A stretch of DNA of 64,000 nucleotides from Oxyruncus cristatus (lineage: Eukaryota > Chordata > Aves > Passeriformes > Cotingidae): assembly GCA_013399855.1 (NCBI GenBank), contig VXAY01001966.1, positions 44,283 to 108,282 on the forward strand. Direction: 5' to 3'. The position numbers were made by a program, and so were the translations under genes. Shown piece by piece: positions 1-12,182 of this stretch; the first letter of the stretch is position 1, and every line of letters begins with the position of its first letter. Under the pieces are notes generated by a model that did no database searches, was not told where the DNA came from, and saw only the letters and a list, made by a program, of their open reading frames with translations.

Positions 1-342
1 CCAGGCCCCACAGGGTAAAAGCTCCTGGCCCAGTAATTAAAGGGAACAAACAACACAGCCAAAAATCTTCAGGCATTGGCGGGGTTTAATCAATTGTGTC
101 GCTGCTTTGGCAAAGAAGTTTGAAAATGTGTAAAGCTCTGGTAAATTTGGGAAACTCGTTGTTCCTCAGGTCTCTTAACACCCTTCCCCTACCAAGTGAT
201 GGGATGGGACAGATTCCAGAGCCACCCCTGTGTTACCTTTCGCTTCAAAAAGCCCAGTGGAAAACGGAAAACTTTCCAAAAAGTGCTTGAGAAAGATCCC
301 ACCCCCTGGCTTGAGCAGCCTGGGTTCATCCAAGTAAATCAC
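1..342. other. Non-coding, nothing recognised
   Basis: Unique-looking AT-moderate sequence. Short ORFs overlap each other without family motifs. No repeat seen before the CR1 fragment that follows. Confidence 0.6.
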
Positions 343-428
343 AGGATCATGGAATGGTTTGGGTTGGCAGGCAACTTAAAGATCATCCAGTTCCAACCCT
401 CTGCCATGGGAAGGGACAACTTCCACCA
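343..428 (-). repeat. CR1 LINE 3' fragment, old
   Basis: Reads, in inverse orientation, the CR1 terminal block: the remnant of the tail (ATCATGGAATGG), then the GGTTTGGGTTGG box and a diverged CCCTCTGCCATGGGAAGGGA box. Homology fades after about 85 bases, so this is a strongly 5'-truncated and mutated copy. Confidence 0.8.
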
Positions 429-2618
429 TCATGGGTTTAGGACACAGCTCCACGCTGGTTTTGGGGGGCTGCTCAGGGCATTGTGCACCCCAGGGGACAG
501 AAGGGGACTTTGCAATGGGAAGTACTGGGAGACCCCATTCCCACACCAACTGAGGATTATCCTTCACCATCTCAGCCTGCCCACGGCCACCAAGTGGGAC
601 GGGTGTGATGGCCACGCTCTCCTCAGGTGCCCAAAGTGTGAGGTGATGTGGGAAAAGCAAAAGGGAACACCCACTATTTTCAGTCAAGGAACTGGTTGCC
701 AGGGACATGAAGATAATTCCTTCCCCATATATCAGGGAAAAGGCTGCAGTGCTGTTTGAAGGGCCTAATTGAGGGGATTTATAGTAAAATGCAACTTGTC
801 AGATGTGGCGAAGGAAAAACGAAACAGTCCCTGAGACAAGGAAATCAGTCCATTCGTCATGGTTAATCTCCAACTCCGCGGTGAGGAGCAGAGACAAACG
901 TGGGAGATGGGTATTAGGGACAGGGAGAATGAAGAGAAATAACAGATTTCCAGGAAGGAGGGAGAGGAGTGATTTACTCCGACTTATCTGCCTTTGGTAT
1001 ACTCTGCTGGTTGTATGTAACTGCACACGCTTTGTGCCTGAGCAGCTCCACGGCTGCTCTGTGGGGCTGTCTGTGGGACTTACACCACTGCCCTGCTCCC
1101 ACGCTGTCCCCTGCAGCCATCCCCTCCCTTTTTTTGGGAAAAAACTCCTTGTGCCCCTCCTGCACAGTGGGGATGAGACTGGCCTGGTCCCTGCACTGTG
1201 GGGAAGGTGGCACGTGTGTCCCCCCTTCCCACGCGGGGCATCGGTGGCTGGGTGGGCCACGGGGCTTTGCTTCCAGCTGGGAGGAGAAAATAATCCTGGA
1301 TGTCACGTAGGTCAGGCTGGTGAGGACTTCTCAGCTGAAATCACACCTGAGATCAGCAGCTGCCCCTGTTTGCTCCCGTGTGTCTGTGGAGGAGGGTGCT
1401 CAGGGGCAGGGAGGGCAGCACGAGGAGCTGTGTCAGCAATGGCAGGCTGAGCAAAAACCCAACCCATCCCCGTGAGTTTCTCCCAGGGGACTTGCTTTTT
1501 TGCCCAGGTTTTAAAATTGATTTTCAGGCTTTCTGTCCTGTGTCCTTTTCCCTCCTCCTCCCTCAAAATCCACCTGACAAAAGGAAGAAGGTGCTGGGAT
1601 CAGGTTTCCCTCGTTCCAGGTCACCACCACATCACATAACCGTGTCCCAGATTTGGGCAGCCCTGTTGTGTTTGACTGCTCTGTGTCTCCTGCCTCATCC
1701 CCGCAAGTCTTCCCTCTTGGAAGAGCAGGAAAGCTCAAACCACAGCCCTGCTGGATCATTGCAAAGCCTCGTTATTCCATCACCAAGCTCCTTCAGTGGT
1801 TATCACCTTGGAGCTGTGCTGGCAGAAGGTTTTCCTGAGGACTCTGTGGCCCCTGGAGACTTCAGGCACCTGTTCATCCCCTCAGACTCTGCTGGAGGTG
1901 CAGAAGTTGGCCATGCTGGGAGAGAAACCAGTGTCCTCCTGGGAGAAGGAAAACTCCCATGCGGCCGGGGCTGGGATTTGCTCTGACTCACGGCTCCGTG
2001 CAGCAAACAACCAATTCCTTCAGCACGTGGATAATTCCCCCCTGCCACTCCTTCTCCCCCATCCCACATTGTGTGCATTGGTAGGAGATCCCACGTGAAC
2101 AAAAACATGGGAACTGCAAACTACAACAGGCAAACTCCAGGAAACCCACACAGATCTGGGATCTAACTGAACGCATCCTTTGCTTCCCAAGTTTCTCAAA
2201 AGACTCTGTTTTTCAAATTGCTTTTGGGAGGGTGCATCCATTTTGAATAGAAAAGAGAGGCACAAAAGCTTTTGTTTTACAGCTAATTAAACCTCAAGGC
2301 AGAATGCTAAACCAATCATAATAATAGTCATAATTATTGTTTCTCCCGTTCAAAGCTAAGTCAACTGCAGTTTTCCAATCAGCAGACTGGCATTTCCCAT
2401 CAAACACGACGCCGTGGTTTGTGGTTGGGAAGAACTCCACGGCTTTACTCTGGAACCTGATGCCATCAATCCAGCAGCTGAAAGTGGCTCTGTTTTCACA
2501 CACTGTGTGACAGGGACATGCAGGGCCCTGTCACCCTGGAGCCTCCTCATGGCTGTGTCTGCAGGAGCAGCACAGGGACCCGCCACAGGGAGCTGCACTG
2601 GGTGTGGTGCTGTTGCAC
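429..2618. other. Non-coding, nothing recognised
   Basis: GC-moderate sequence with several overlapping ORFs up to 215 codons (803-1450, + strand) that are rich in Cys, Gly and Ser and show no domain; I treat them as chance. No RNA gene or repeat identified. A short AT-rich patch lies at 2260-2345. Confidence 0.55.
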
Positions 2619-2845
2619 GGATGGGCCTGAGTTCCATGGATGTACATGAGTCCCATGGATGGGCCTGAGCTCCATGGATTTACCTGAGTTCCACGGATGG
2701 GCCTGGGTCCAATGGATGGGCCTCAGTTCCATGGATAGACCTGAGTTCCACAGATGGGCCTGAGTTCCATGGATAGAGCTGAGTTTCATGGATGGACCTG
2801 AGTTCCATGGATTTACCTGAGTTCCACGGATGGACTTGGGTGTAC
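2619..2845 (+). repeat. 19-bp minisatellite, 12 units
   Basis: Twelve consecutive units of exactly 19 bases with consensus GGATGGGCCTGAGTTCCAT; the last is one base short. Units 3-4 and 10-11 share the same GGGCCT/GGACCT then TTTACC pattern, suggesting block duplication. A 15-base sequence, TGCTGTTGCAYGGAT, occurs at both ends (2608-2622 and 2849-2863). The period is not a multiple of three, so long ORFs across it are not meaningful. Confidence 0.95.
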
Positions 2846-2867
2846 AGATGCTGTTGCATGGATCAAA

Positions 2868-3275
2868 GAATCATAGGAGGTTGGAAAAGCCCTCCAAGAT
2901 CACCCAGTCCACCCTGTGCCCCATCCCCACCTTGTCCCCCAGCCCACAGCACTGAGTGCCACGGCCAGGCCTTCCTTGGACACCTCCAGGGCTGGGGACT
3001 CCAAACCTCCCTGGGCAGCCCCTTCCAGTCCCTGACCACCCTTTCCATGAGGAAATTCCTCCTGGTGTCCAACCTGCCCCTCCCCTGGCCCAGCTGGAGG
3101 CCGTTCCCTCTCCTCCTGTCCCTTGTTCCCTGGGAGCAGAGCCCGACCCCCCCCCAGCTCCCCCCTCCTGTCAGGGAGTTGCAGAGCCAGAAGGTCCCCC
3201 CTGAGCCTCCTTTTCTCCAGGCTGAGCCCCCCCAGCTCCCTCAGCTGCTGCTCCCAGGACTGACTCTCCAGAGCG
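2868..3275 (-). repeat. CR1 LINE 3' fragment (~410 bp)
   Basis: Begins with a short tail remnant (AGAATCATAG) and runs into the 3' UTR and end of the ORF2-derived region in inverse orientation. It belongs to the subfamily with a GGGGACAAGGTGGGGATGG-type box (seen in reverse complement), shared with the + copy at 23408. ORFs such as 2792-3598 cross it by chance. Truncated well short of any reverse-transcriptase motif. Confidence 0.9.
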
Positions 3276-3805
3276 CTGGCTCTGCTCACAACAGGGACAT
3301 CCCTGTGCCCCTGGGGATCTGCCACAGGAACGGCCACCCCCAGAGTGCTGCACACATGCAACCAGTACACCCTTCCTTTGGGCAGGACCCCACAGCACCA
3401 CAGGGAATGGACAAGTCATGGGCCATGGAAATGTCCTGCAGAGATCATGGCAAGGATTGTGGCTCCCTCAGAAATGCCTTGTGGCAAAAATACCTCCCCC
3501 CCGCTCACCCGGTCTGTAAATGCCCACGAAGGAAGGAGAGATTCTGGATGTCTTTCAAACCTGGTTATTTATTCCCCATACATTTGATGAAATATTAATC
3601 TCCTCGTCTCCAAAAGGCAATCAAATAAACCCCAGAAGCGCTGACGCACCGAGGCCCGCGCGCAGAGAACAAAACCCAGCAAAGGGGAAATGAAATAAAA
3701 ATCCAAACCTCCTGTAAAATTCTATAAAACACATCTCTGTGGTGGCATAAAGGGCAGAGATGAAGTGACCCCTTGTTCTTGGGGCAGATGGGCTTGGCAG
3801 GCTGA
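3276..3805. other. Non-coding, nothing recognised
   Basis: Mixed-composition spacer between two CR1 copies of opposite orientation. No coding or repeat signature beyond scattered short ORFs. Confidence 0.55.
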
Positions 3806-4466
3806 GCAGGACCAAGGGGAAGCTGAACATGAGCCAGAGTGTGCCCAGGGGGCCAAGAGGGCCAATGGATCCTGGCCTGGCTCAGGAACAGTGTGGCAGC
3901 AGGAACAGGGAAGTGATTCTGCCCCTGGACTTGGCACTGGTGAGGCCACCCCTGGAGTTCTGTGTCCAGTTCTGGGCCCCTCAGCTCAGGAAGGACATGG
4001 AGGGGCTGGAGCAGGGCCAGAGAAGAGCAACGAGGCTGGGGAAGGGACTGGAGCACAAGTGCTGTGAGGAGAGGCTGAGGGAGTTGGGGTTGTTCAGCCT
4101 GGAGAAGAGAAGGCTCAGGGGAGACCTCATCGCTCTCTACAACTCCCTGACAGGAGGGGGGAGCCAGGTGGGGGTTGGTCTCTTCTCCCAGGAACCAGCA
4201 GTGGGACAAGAGGGCTCGGCCTTAAGCTGTGCCAGGGGAGGTTTAGGTTGGATATCAGGAAGAAATTCTTTCCAGAGAGGGTAATCAGCCATTGGAATGG
4301 GCTGCCCAGGGAAGTGGTGGATTCTCCATCCCTGGAGGTGTTTAAGATGAGGCTGGACGTGGCACTGAGTGCCATAGTCTGGGAACCGCGGTGGTGTTGG
4401 ATCAAGGGTTGGACTTGATGATCTCAGAGGTCCTTTCCTACCCGGCTGATTCTGTGATTCTATGAT
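3806..4466 (+). repeat. CR1 LINE 3' end, long young copy
   Basis: About 660 bases from the end of the ORF2-derived region (TGAACATGAGCCAGAGTGTG) through the 3' UTR to the tail GATTCTGTGATTCTATGATG. It is about 96 percent identical by eye over 600 bases to the copy at 38240-38900, marking a young subfamily. The 92- to 204-codon ORFs on both strands here are CR1 shadows. Confidence 0.95.
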
Positions 4467-6188
4467 GAAGAAGGCTCGGCTCAGCTGCTTGGGTGGGCCT
4501 GAAGCTTTTCTGTGAGGGCTGGTGGTGGGATTTCTTTGAAGGTTTCCCTTTTCTCCTCTGCTGCCTTAATGAGAGGGTGGGTTGGTGCCAAGGCAGCAGC
4601 CAGCCTGCGCCCCTGTGCTGGGATGGGAGGAAGGCAGGCAGGGGATGTGTCGGAACTGGTGCCGGCTGTTACTGGTGGCACAGGGACAGGAGCCTCCTGG
4701 GGAGAGAACTTCCATAGGGGATCTCCCTGCTTCCATAGGGGATGTCTCCCTGCAGAGCTCAGGGCTCTGTCTCCATCTGCTTCCAGGGTAGCACAGCCTC
4801 CAACTGGACTCAGCCATTGTTTGAGGCATTTTATGTGTCCTCCGCAGCCACATTCCTTCCCTCTGTCTTCCCAAGCCCAAGAACGTGGCTCTTGGAAAAC
4901 ATTCCTGCCTGCTGTGGATGGTGCTGGTATAAAAGGGTTTGCACGTGCAGCCAGGAAGAGTCTGGCAAAGTGTTGTCCAGTTTGTGACCTCTCAGCCCGT
5001 TTTCTCTGTGTGTTTTGGGGCACATCTTTTCTCTACAATAATCTCCTGGTATTTGATGAGTCCAAAAGCTTTCCACCAGCTCTGTTTCTCCAGCTGTGGC
5101 CAGCTTACAGCTGTGCTGGGAAGTGGTGGGAGCAGCCTGCCTGCTAGTTGCAGTGATGAAATAATTTGGTCCCATAGACAAAAATCCTCTTTCTATCAAA
5201 TTTCCCTCTCCAGGCGCACGTTAATTATGATCCTGTAGGTCCTCACTGCTTCTACTGGGGACAAAGGCTGGTCACTTATTTATAAATTTATATTTCTTTT
5301 GGTTTGCTCTCTTGTTCTATCAAGTCCCTCAGTCCATGAGAAGCCCAGAGATTATTAATATATCTATAATGCTCCATCCCACAGAGTTTAAGGTCCTTGG
5401 CAGTTTGCTAACTGTGTTCCTCATGCATATTTTACTCCGTCGTTGCTCAGCCAGGAATTTTCATTCCTCAGGAATAATTAACTGCTGAATGAGGGTCAAC
5501 CAAAGGGCTGCAGCTTGTTACAGGGGGAAAGAGGAAACCACAAAGCTGCTCTGCAGAAAGGGCTCCAGTTTGGGCAGGGCTGTATTTCCCTCTTTGGGAT
5601 GAGTCCTTGGATGTCCCGGTGGCCTCGGTGGGGGGAGTGGGAAGGTCGTGTGTGGCAACCCCTGGTCCCTGCAGGCACTGGGGGAGTCGCTGGGGCTCTG
5701 CAGGGGGGGCTGGTGAGGAGCAGGGAATAACAGGGCAGAGCTGCCTTTGGAGCAGGACACGTCCCCCTTGGGATGGAGGAAATATGAGAAAAGGGAAAGA
5801 AGAAAAAGGGGAGAAGGGGAGGGGAAGATTTGGGAAGGGAAGGTTTGGGGAGGGTCACCAAGAAGGGACAGAAATTGTACTGCTTCCAAGAACAGAACAG
5901 AACTTGTCAATGCATCCTGGAGCCAATGGGCAACCTGCAGTCTGGAGGGCTAAGAGACCCATGCCATTGCTTTGTTGAAGTGAGTACTTCCAGCTGCTCT
6001 GCTTACTGTGGTATGCATCCGGATAATTACATCAGCTGTTCATGTGAATATGACAGTGGCAATAAAATGTCCTTTCTCTGACTGGGGTTTTGTGATAGTC
6101 ATAGCAATGTGAAAGCTGTACATAAGCAGTGAGGGCATGAATCACCACTATTTGCCCTTGGTTTAGTCATTAACAGTTAGTAAGTTGG
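4467..6188. other. Non-coding, nothing recognised
   Basis: Contains an AT-rich stretch at 5265-5470 and a purine-rich stretch at 5780-5860. Overlapping ORFs (for example 4481-5023 and 4512-5147) lie on opposite strands of the same DNA and have no domain signature. Confidence 0.55.
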
Positions 6189-6189
6189 N

Positions 6190-6285
6190 GAGAAGAGAAG
6201 AGAAGAGAAGAGAAGAGAAGAGAAGAGAAGAGAAGAGAAGAGAAGAGAAGAGAAGAGAAGAGAAGAGAAGAGAAGAGAAAAGAAG
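6190..6285 (+). repeat. (GAAGA)n pentanucleotide microsatellite
   Basis: About 19 near-perfect copies of a five-base all-purine unit, preceded by a single unresolved base at 6189. The tract gives an Arg-Glu-Glu-Lys run in the overlapping ORF, which is an artefact. Confidence 0.95.
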
Positions 6286-8931
6286 ACCTGCTTTTCCTCC
6301 TTTCCCACCTCCCTACAAATCAGCATATCCCACTTGCAGATCTTTCCTCATCCAGGTCCCCTGTGCACATCCCAGACCGTCTGGGATGGAGCCAGGGATG
6401 AAGCCAGAGGCATATCCCACATCCAGGCTTCTGCACAGGGAGTGTTTGACCTCAGGCTAGCAGGGAGTTCCCACTGGCAGGAACGATGCTCACTCAGCCT
6501 GGGTCAGACTCCATCTGTGCTGCTGCCTGGTTTCCCAATTCTCCATGGTCAGCTCCAGACTGCGCCAGGTCTCCAGTCCCTGTTAAGGTTGGGATGTGAG
6601 CTGGGAAGGACAGTCCTCCTCACCATATCACAGCCCTGGGTGTGCAGAGCCAGGACACCATCCCTGAGCCCTCAGCACTGCAATTCCAGCAGCAGCAGAG
6701 CCCTCGGAATGCACTGACAGATGTCTCTGCTCCAGCTCCTTCCTCCCTCCCATCCGTCCCCTGGATCTTCCCTGCCTGCTGCACAGCTGACAGGGGGCTG
6801 GGACCCCAGAGCAGGGCTGGGATGTGCAGCTACAGCCTCAGCATCTAATTCAATTCTCCAATCAATCCTGCTGCTTGTGTTTTGCCAATTATCCGGGGAA
6901 ACAGCTCCGAGAGCCGCGCCCGCACAGCTCAGGGTTACATCTCCAGCACAGGAAGGAGATGGGAAGCAGCTGGAGCTGCCTCTGCTCCTGTGCCAGGGGA
7001 AGGTGCATTGGCAGCACTTTAACCTGCCAGCAGGTGAAACCCACACTCAGCTCTGTTATCCCAGATCCTGAGCTTTACAGGAGCTCAACCACGTCCACGC
7101 TGGAGCAGGGCCGTGCTCTCCTGGGTCCGTGTCTGCTTGAGGTCTGTTGCTACACAGGATGAGTCAACACAGATTAAAGCCTCCCCATTCCCATTAACTT
7201 GAGCATAAGCATCTAAATTAACTAATTTGACAAGGTTTGGCTCCAGGTTGGCACTTCAGGGCTCTGGTCTGCTCAAAGCTGCCGCTGGCTGGACGGTGTG
7301 CTCAGCACTGAGCAGGATTTGTCCATTCCAGGCTGAGGGAGCTGCTGCCTTTGGAGGCTTTGCTGCTGCTCCAAAAGGCATCACTGTGTCCTTGAATTCC
7401 TCCCACGTGGGAAGAGACTGGCTCTGTTTGCTTTCTAGGCACAGAGGTGTTTGTGCTGCTCCACTTTACTCTGGAGTCCCAAAAATATTGCTGTGTGCTC
7501 AGGTTCCAGCTGCTGAACCTGCAGGAATGGTCCACCTCCCATTGACACAGGAAAATCAGGAGTTGGATGTCCAAAGTGGCTCAAAACCACTCGATCTAGG
7601 AGGGTAAAAACCCCAAAGTGGGTCTTTTTTTTTCTTTTTAATAAACCACGGGGAAATGTAGGTTTTTAATAGCTGGGGCCTTACTGTCAGTGGGGTGGCT
7701 CGCTCAGCACCAGGCAAGAGGCTCCCCTGAAGCTGAAGATGCCAGAACAGGTTGAGTGAGGCACAGAAATGCCCTTTGAGAAGTCCTGGCCCAGGAGGTA
7801 TTTTCCCTGGGCACTTCCAAGAGCAGATTGCAGGAGCTTTGTGGGAATCTGTCACTTCTCCTGCCCTCAAAAAGTCCGGAATATTTCCCTCCAGGAAGCC
7901 ACGGGGAGAGGCTCTGTTCTTACAGAGCGCCTGGAGCGTTCCTGAGGCTTGTCAGCTGATCAAGGGCCTTTAACCTAAAATTAGCTGTGTGGCAGCAGGA
8001 GAGGAGAGGGCAGGGGGGAGCAGGTCAGGCTGGGGGTGCTCGGGATGCTCACCTGGGTCTCCAGTAACATCATTTGTGGTTCCCCTCAGTCCCAGGGATT
8101 TCTGGTGCTGGTTAATCTTTCTGACAGCTAAACCCAGCCCAGAAGTGCACCAGCTCTGTCAGACTCCCCTGCCCTTCTCCTCGAGCTCAGCCTGTGCAGG
8201 TTCGGTGTTGAGTGAGCGGTGGCTTTCCCAAGAGGTCTCTTTTCCTCTCAGTGTGTCCTTCACGAGTTCATTTTGCTCCTCTGGACCAAGTCACACTTGC
8301 AGGGATGAGCACTCTGAGCTGCTGGGGTTTAAATGTGAGCCTGGTCCAGCCTCCCAGGGGTGCTCTAAGGCCTCGGTGTCCTTACACACCTGGTAAAGGA
8401 GCCCAAAAGGCCCTCAGCAACGTAACATTTTTGGGAGGAGGAGGCTGCGTCCTTGTCCTTGGCCGAGTTATGTCGGAGTGGCTTCTGCTGGGGCCGAATC
8501 CTCAGCTCTCCATGGGCAGAGAGAGCACAACTGAGCGAGTCTCCAATCTGTCACTGCCTCTGGGCACGGCCTGGACATTTATTATGCTGGTGGCACAGCT
8601 GTAGGGAATGTGTGTCCTGCGCTCCCAGCAGGCACAGCAGCACGGGCAGGGAGCAGGGATGATTTATGTTGTGCTGCCCAATGTGCTGAGCCAGCTGGAG
8701 TGCTGCTGGATCCCACTGCACCCCGGCCCTTCCCAGGGCCCTGAAATGCTTCCCCAGCACAACCACACGTGTGCTCCAGGGGCAGCACGTCCCGGACAGC
8801 ATCCTGCTCTCTGGGGAAGCCAAGTGGGTCAGGGAGATGCTTCTCTAAGGCACCTCCGTCCCTTCAACCTCCGCAAGTAGAGGAGAGGACAAATTGCAGG
8901 ATTATTGGCAGGCCCTGCAATCTGATCACAC
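6286..8931. other. Non-coding, nothing recognised
   Basis: 2.6 kb of anonymous sequence with a T/A-rich patch near 7625-7655. ORFs up to 135 codons, none with recognisable motifs. No CR1 fragment seen. Confidence 0.55.
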
Positions 8932-9152
8932 AATCACAGAATCACAGAATCACAGAATCACAGAACAGGGTTGGAAGGGACCTTCAACTGTCGTCTGGTC
9001 CAACTCCATCAGGTGTTTGCTTGCCGGGGGCTACACTTGTCTGGCATTTCCTCAGCTCCTGCCTTCAAGGGCTGGGATTTCCCTCTTCCCTTTCCCATTT
9101 TGGGCAGAGCGAACAAGGGTTGGCAGCCCTGGCTGGGGTGTGTGGGGTCCCC
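8932..9152 (-). repeat. CR1-tailed composite repeat, copy 1
   Basis: Inverse-orientation CR1 tail (five ATCACAGA units), then a CR1-like GGTTGGAAGGGACC box, then a 127-base core at 9026-9152 that does not look like a CR1 body. The core is identical, base for base, to 20264-20390, and homology stops abruptly at its outer edge in both copies. It could be a SINE-like element borrowing a CR1 3' end, an unusual CR1 subfamily, or a segment exchanged between the two sites. Confidence 0.75.
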
Positions 9153-9837
9153 GGGAGGTGGAGGAAAAATAACTCTCCTCACAGCTCCAAGCCCAGGGGA
9201 AGAGCCCTGCTGGCTTTAAAAAAAACGGGTTTTCCCGAGGAAATACTGTCAGTGCTCCGTGAGGGACGTGGGGCTGTGCCCGGGGCTGCCACCCCCGCGG
9301 GGACAGCGTGGGGACGGCCGTGGATGGTCCGGAGATGCCACCTAGGGGACACAGGCAAGAGCTCGCTCCAGAGCCTTCCCGTCGGCAAAACAAATCCCAG
9401 AAGGACCGACACGGGGGGGCCAGAAACAACCAGACTTTTTCAGTCTGGGTGCTCAGCTGGTCCGTGAGGACTCGCTGCTGCTTCGTGGGGTTTTGGGGTG
9501 AATCTTCTGCATTTCAGGCTCTACCTGAGGATGAGCAGGTTTCCCCTGGGCTTGGGCTTTTCCACAGGGATGTCCTGCCACAGCCAGGGGGCAAAGAAAT
9601 ACAGGGAGAAATAACTGAGTCTTTGCACACCTCATTTTTTTAGCAAGGGAAGAGGAAAACCACTCAGGACTGTAACTATTGCACACTGCCATTATATTTA
9701 TGCTGATATGAGACAGCATCTTTATACAACCCTGTCTGACCTGAGGCAATCCAGGACCTTTGTCAGCGTTCACAAGCTCAAGGGGGTGCAGAGACAATTT
9801 GCTTCTCTGTGACAGATGCCAGACAGTGGAGATCCTA
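9153..9837. other. Non-coding, nothing recognised
   Basis: Spacer with moderate CpG content at 9240-9330. No gene or repeat identified. Confidence 0.5.
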
Positions 9838-10085
9838 AACCATGGAGTGGTTTGGGTTGGAAGGGACCTTAAAGATCACCTCATTCCACCCCCTGCCATG
9901 GGCAGGGACACCTTCCACTAGCCCAGGTTGCTCCAACCTGGCCTTGGACACTTCCAGGGATCCAGGGGCAGCCACAGCTTCTCTGGGCAACCTGTGCCAG
10001 GGCCTCCCCACCCTCACAGGGAAGGATTTTTTTCTCATCTAAACCTACTCTCTTTCAGTTTGAAGCCACCAAACTGCTCTGGTTT
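9838..10085 (-). repeat. CR1 LINE 3' fragment (~250 bp)
   Basis: Starts at the CR1 end box GGTTTGGGTTGGAAGGGACC (inverse orientation) and continues through CCATGGGCAGGGACACC and the CCACAGCTTCTCTGGGCAAC block. The octamer tail is nearly lost. Same group as the copies at 44285, 45200 and 59633. Confidence 0.93.
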
Positions 10086-12182
10086 GACCTCTGCCAGGGC
10101 CCTCTGGTGCCCAGGAAGTTTTTGATATTGCCAAACTCTCCCTGGGTTTGAAGCACTGCCCAGAGCAGAGATACCTTACTGAGCTGTGGTTTTGCCTCTG
10201 GTCATCAGTGTGGGTTTTTCCCTATTTTCCCTCTGTTCAATCATCATTTAACAGGCCCAGTGGTTAAACCATGACGCTCCTTTAGCCAGGGACCAGCAGC
10301 ATTTGGCTTTAGTGGTGGGCAAAAGGGTCCTGTGCACCTTGCTTGTGATCAGCCCTTTTCCCCTGTGCTCCCATCAGGTCCTGGGGTTGCTCCAGTCCCT
10401 TCAAGTGGCTTTTATTTCATGTGACTCTCTGTAAGAGCTCGACTGTGCCTTAGTTTTACCCTGCCTTTGAGCTTTCTAGGACTGCAGCTCCCATGAGGAG
10501 CTGGGAAGAGAAACCCTTCTGATGCAGACCCAGGCTGTGGATTCTGGGACTACAGCAATGGTTCAATCCCTTTCCCTCCCTAAATCAGTGTCTGGGAGCT
10601 GAAATCATCCCGTTTCCCAACAGCAGGACAAGCCCAGAGCCTGGATCTCCTCCATGTCCTGCCCAGTGACATCTCTGCTGTGTTTATCCTGCAGTGATGG
10701 AGGTGCTTGGGGAGCCTGGCACACCGAAGTAATAGTGGGAAAGGAGTTTGTGTGATTAACCTCGTTATTGCTCCAGAGGAGCTGGAGCAGCCCCAGCCAG
10801 TTTAACGGCTGCTCTGTGGATATTACCCAGCCCATACATCTTCCCTGCAATCACCAGGATGGAGGGGTGAGACACACTGATCTGTGGATCTCTCCTGGGT
10901 TTCACCAGCCCTCTAACTGGGATTGTTTAACTCCAGATGATTCAGGGGCTGGGAAACGCCATTCAGTGGGAAACGGGATGGAAAAGGCCAAAGGGTATCC
11001 CCATATTGAGCTCAGGGCAGGTTTTTTAAGGCACTGAAATATTTTGTCAAGCAAAACTACATCTTTTATCTTTGTTCTTTCTGTTAATTTTGGTTTAACT
11101 CTTTTATTACTTGCTGGGGAAGGTCGTCATCTGTCACCATGGAGGTCTCTCCTCACCGGGACTGGTCACCTCAAGCTCCTCCTTCCCACCCCAAACAAGA
11201 CATCTGTGTTAAATCAGATAAATCAAACCCTCAGCAAGGCAAACATAAAGAGGGAAGAAAATCAGCTCAGGGAATGGACCAAAATCGTGGAGTGAGGGAC
11301 TGGCTGGGCTGTGTGGAAGCTCTGCAATGCAAGTCAGAGCAATTTACTGGATAACACAGACAAAAATTTCCAGAAATCTTCTTGAAAAATGAGACGTAGT
11401 TTAGCTGATGGAGGGGAATTATCCAGAGGTACCCTGCTAATATGTTGTGACAAGCTCCCTGCTGCAATGCATTAAGTCTCCACTTAAAAGCAGCAGCACA
11501 GAGAGAACGTGAATGAGCAAGAGCTGGAGAGGTTCCCTGTGCTCAGCTGTGACACCAAGGGCCTCAGAGAGGGGCAAAAAGCCAACCAGAGTCATGGACA
11601 CTCATCCAGGAGGTGGCCTGGCTGTGCCAGTGAATACTTTGGATCATCAGTTGCTCTGAAACGGGGGGTGGGTAGAAGTGGAGGGTTTCCAGCTTGGAGG
11701 CTTCGTGAGTACTGGAGGTGAAGGGATCAAACCCTGGTGTAGGGGATGCTGGTGAGCTACAGAACATCACTGGGCTCTTTGATACTACCTGCAGCCCAAT
11801 AAATCTTAGGCAGACCCTACCAGCAAAAGAGCTGGTTCTAAAAATTAATTAGATGTCTTTCTGCCTGTCCAGATCTCTGTATGTGTGAACTTATTTCTCC
11901 ATCTCTGCTCTTTCAACGACGGCTTTTCCCTGGGGATGCAGGAGTTGGTACCAGCAGGAGAAAACAGGCTCTCACACATGAACTGGGGAACAGCAGCTTT
12001 TGTTCCACAGTGATTTGCAGAGGTTTGGGGACCTCTTTGGTTTGAAGGACCATGGTGTGTTCACAGGGAAGATGCCTTGCCACCAGCAGGCCACAGATGA
12101 AGGAGGGAACATCCTTCATCCACCCGGACCGGTTGGATTTAGATGAAACAAAGATGTGGGGAACGACTCAGAGGGTCCAAGG
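10086..12182. other. Non-coding, nothing recognised
   Basis: Anonymous sequence, AT-richer around 11040-11110 and 11370-11480. ORFs do not exceed 90 codons and show no motif. Confidence 0.55.

Noticed and set aside
2792..3598. 268-codon + strand ORF rich in proline
   Set aside because: Most of it is an inverse CR1 fragment (2868-3275) read in a non-coding frame.
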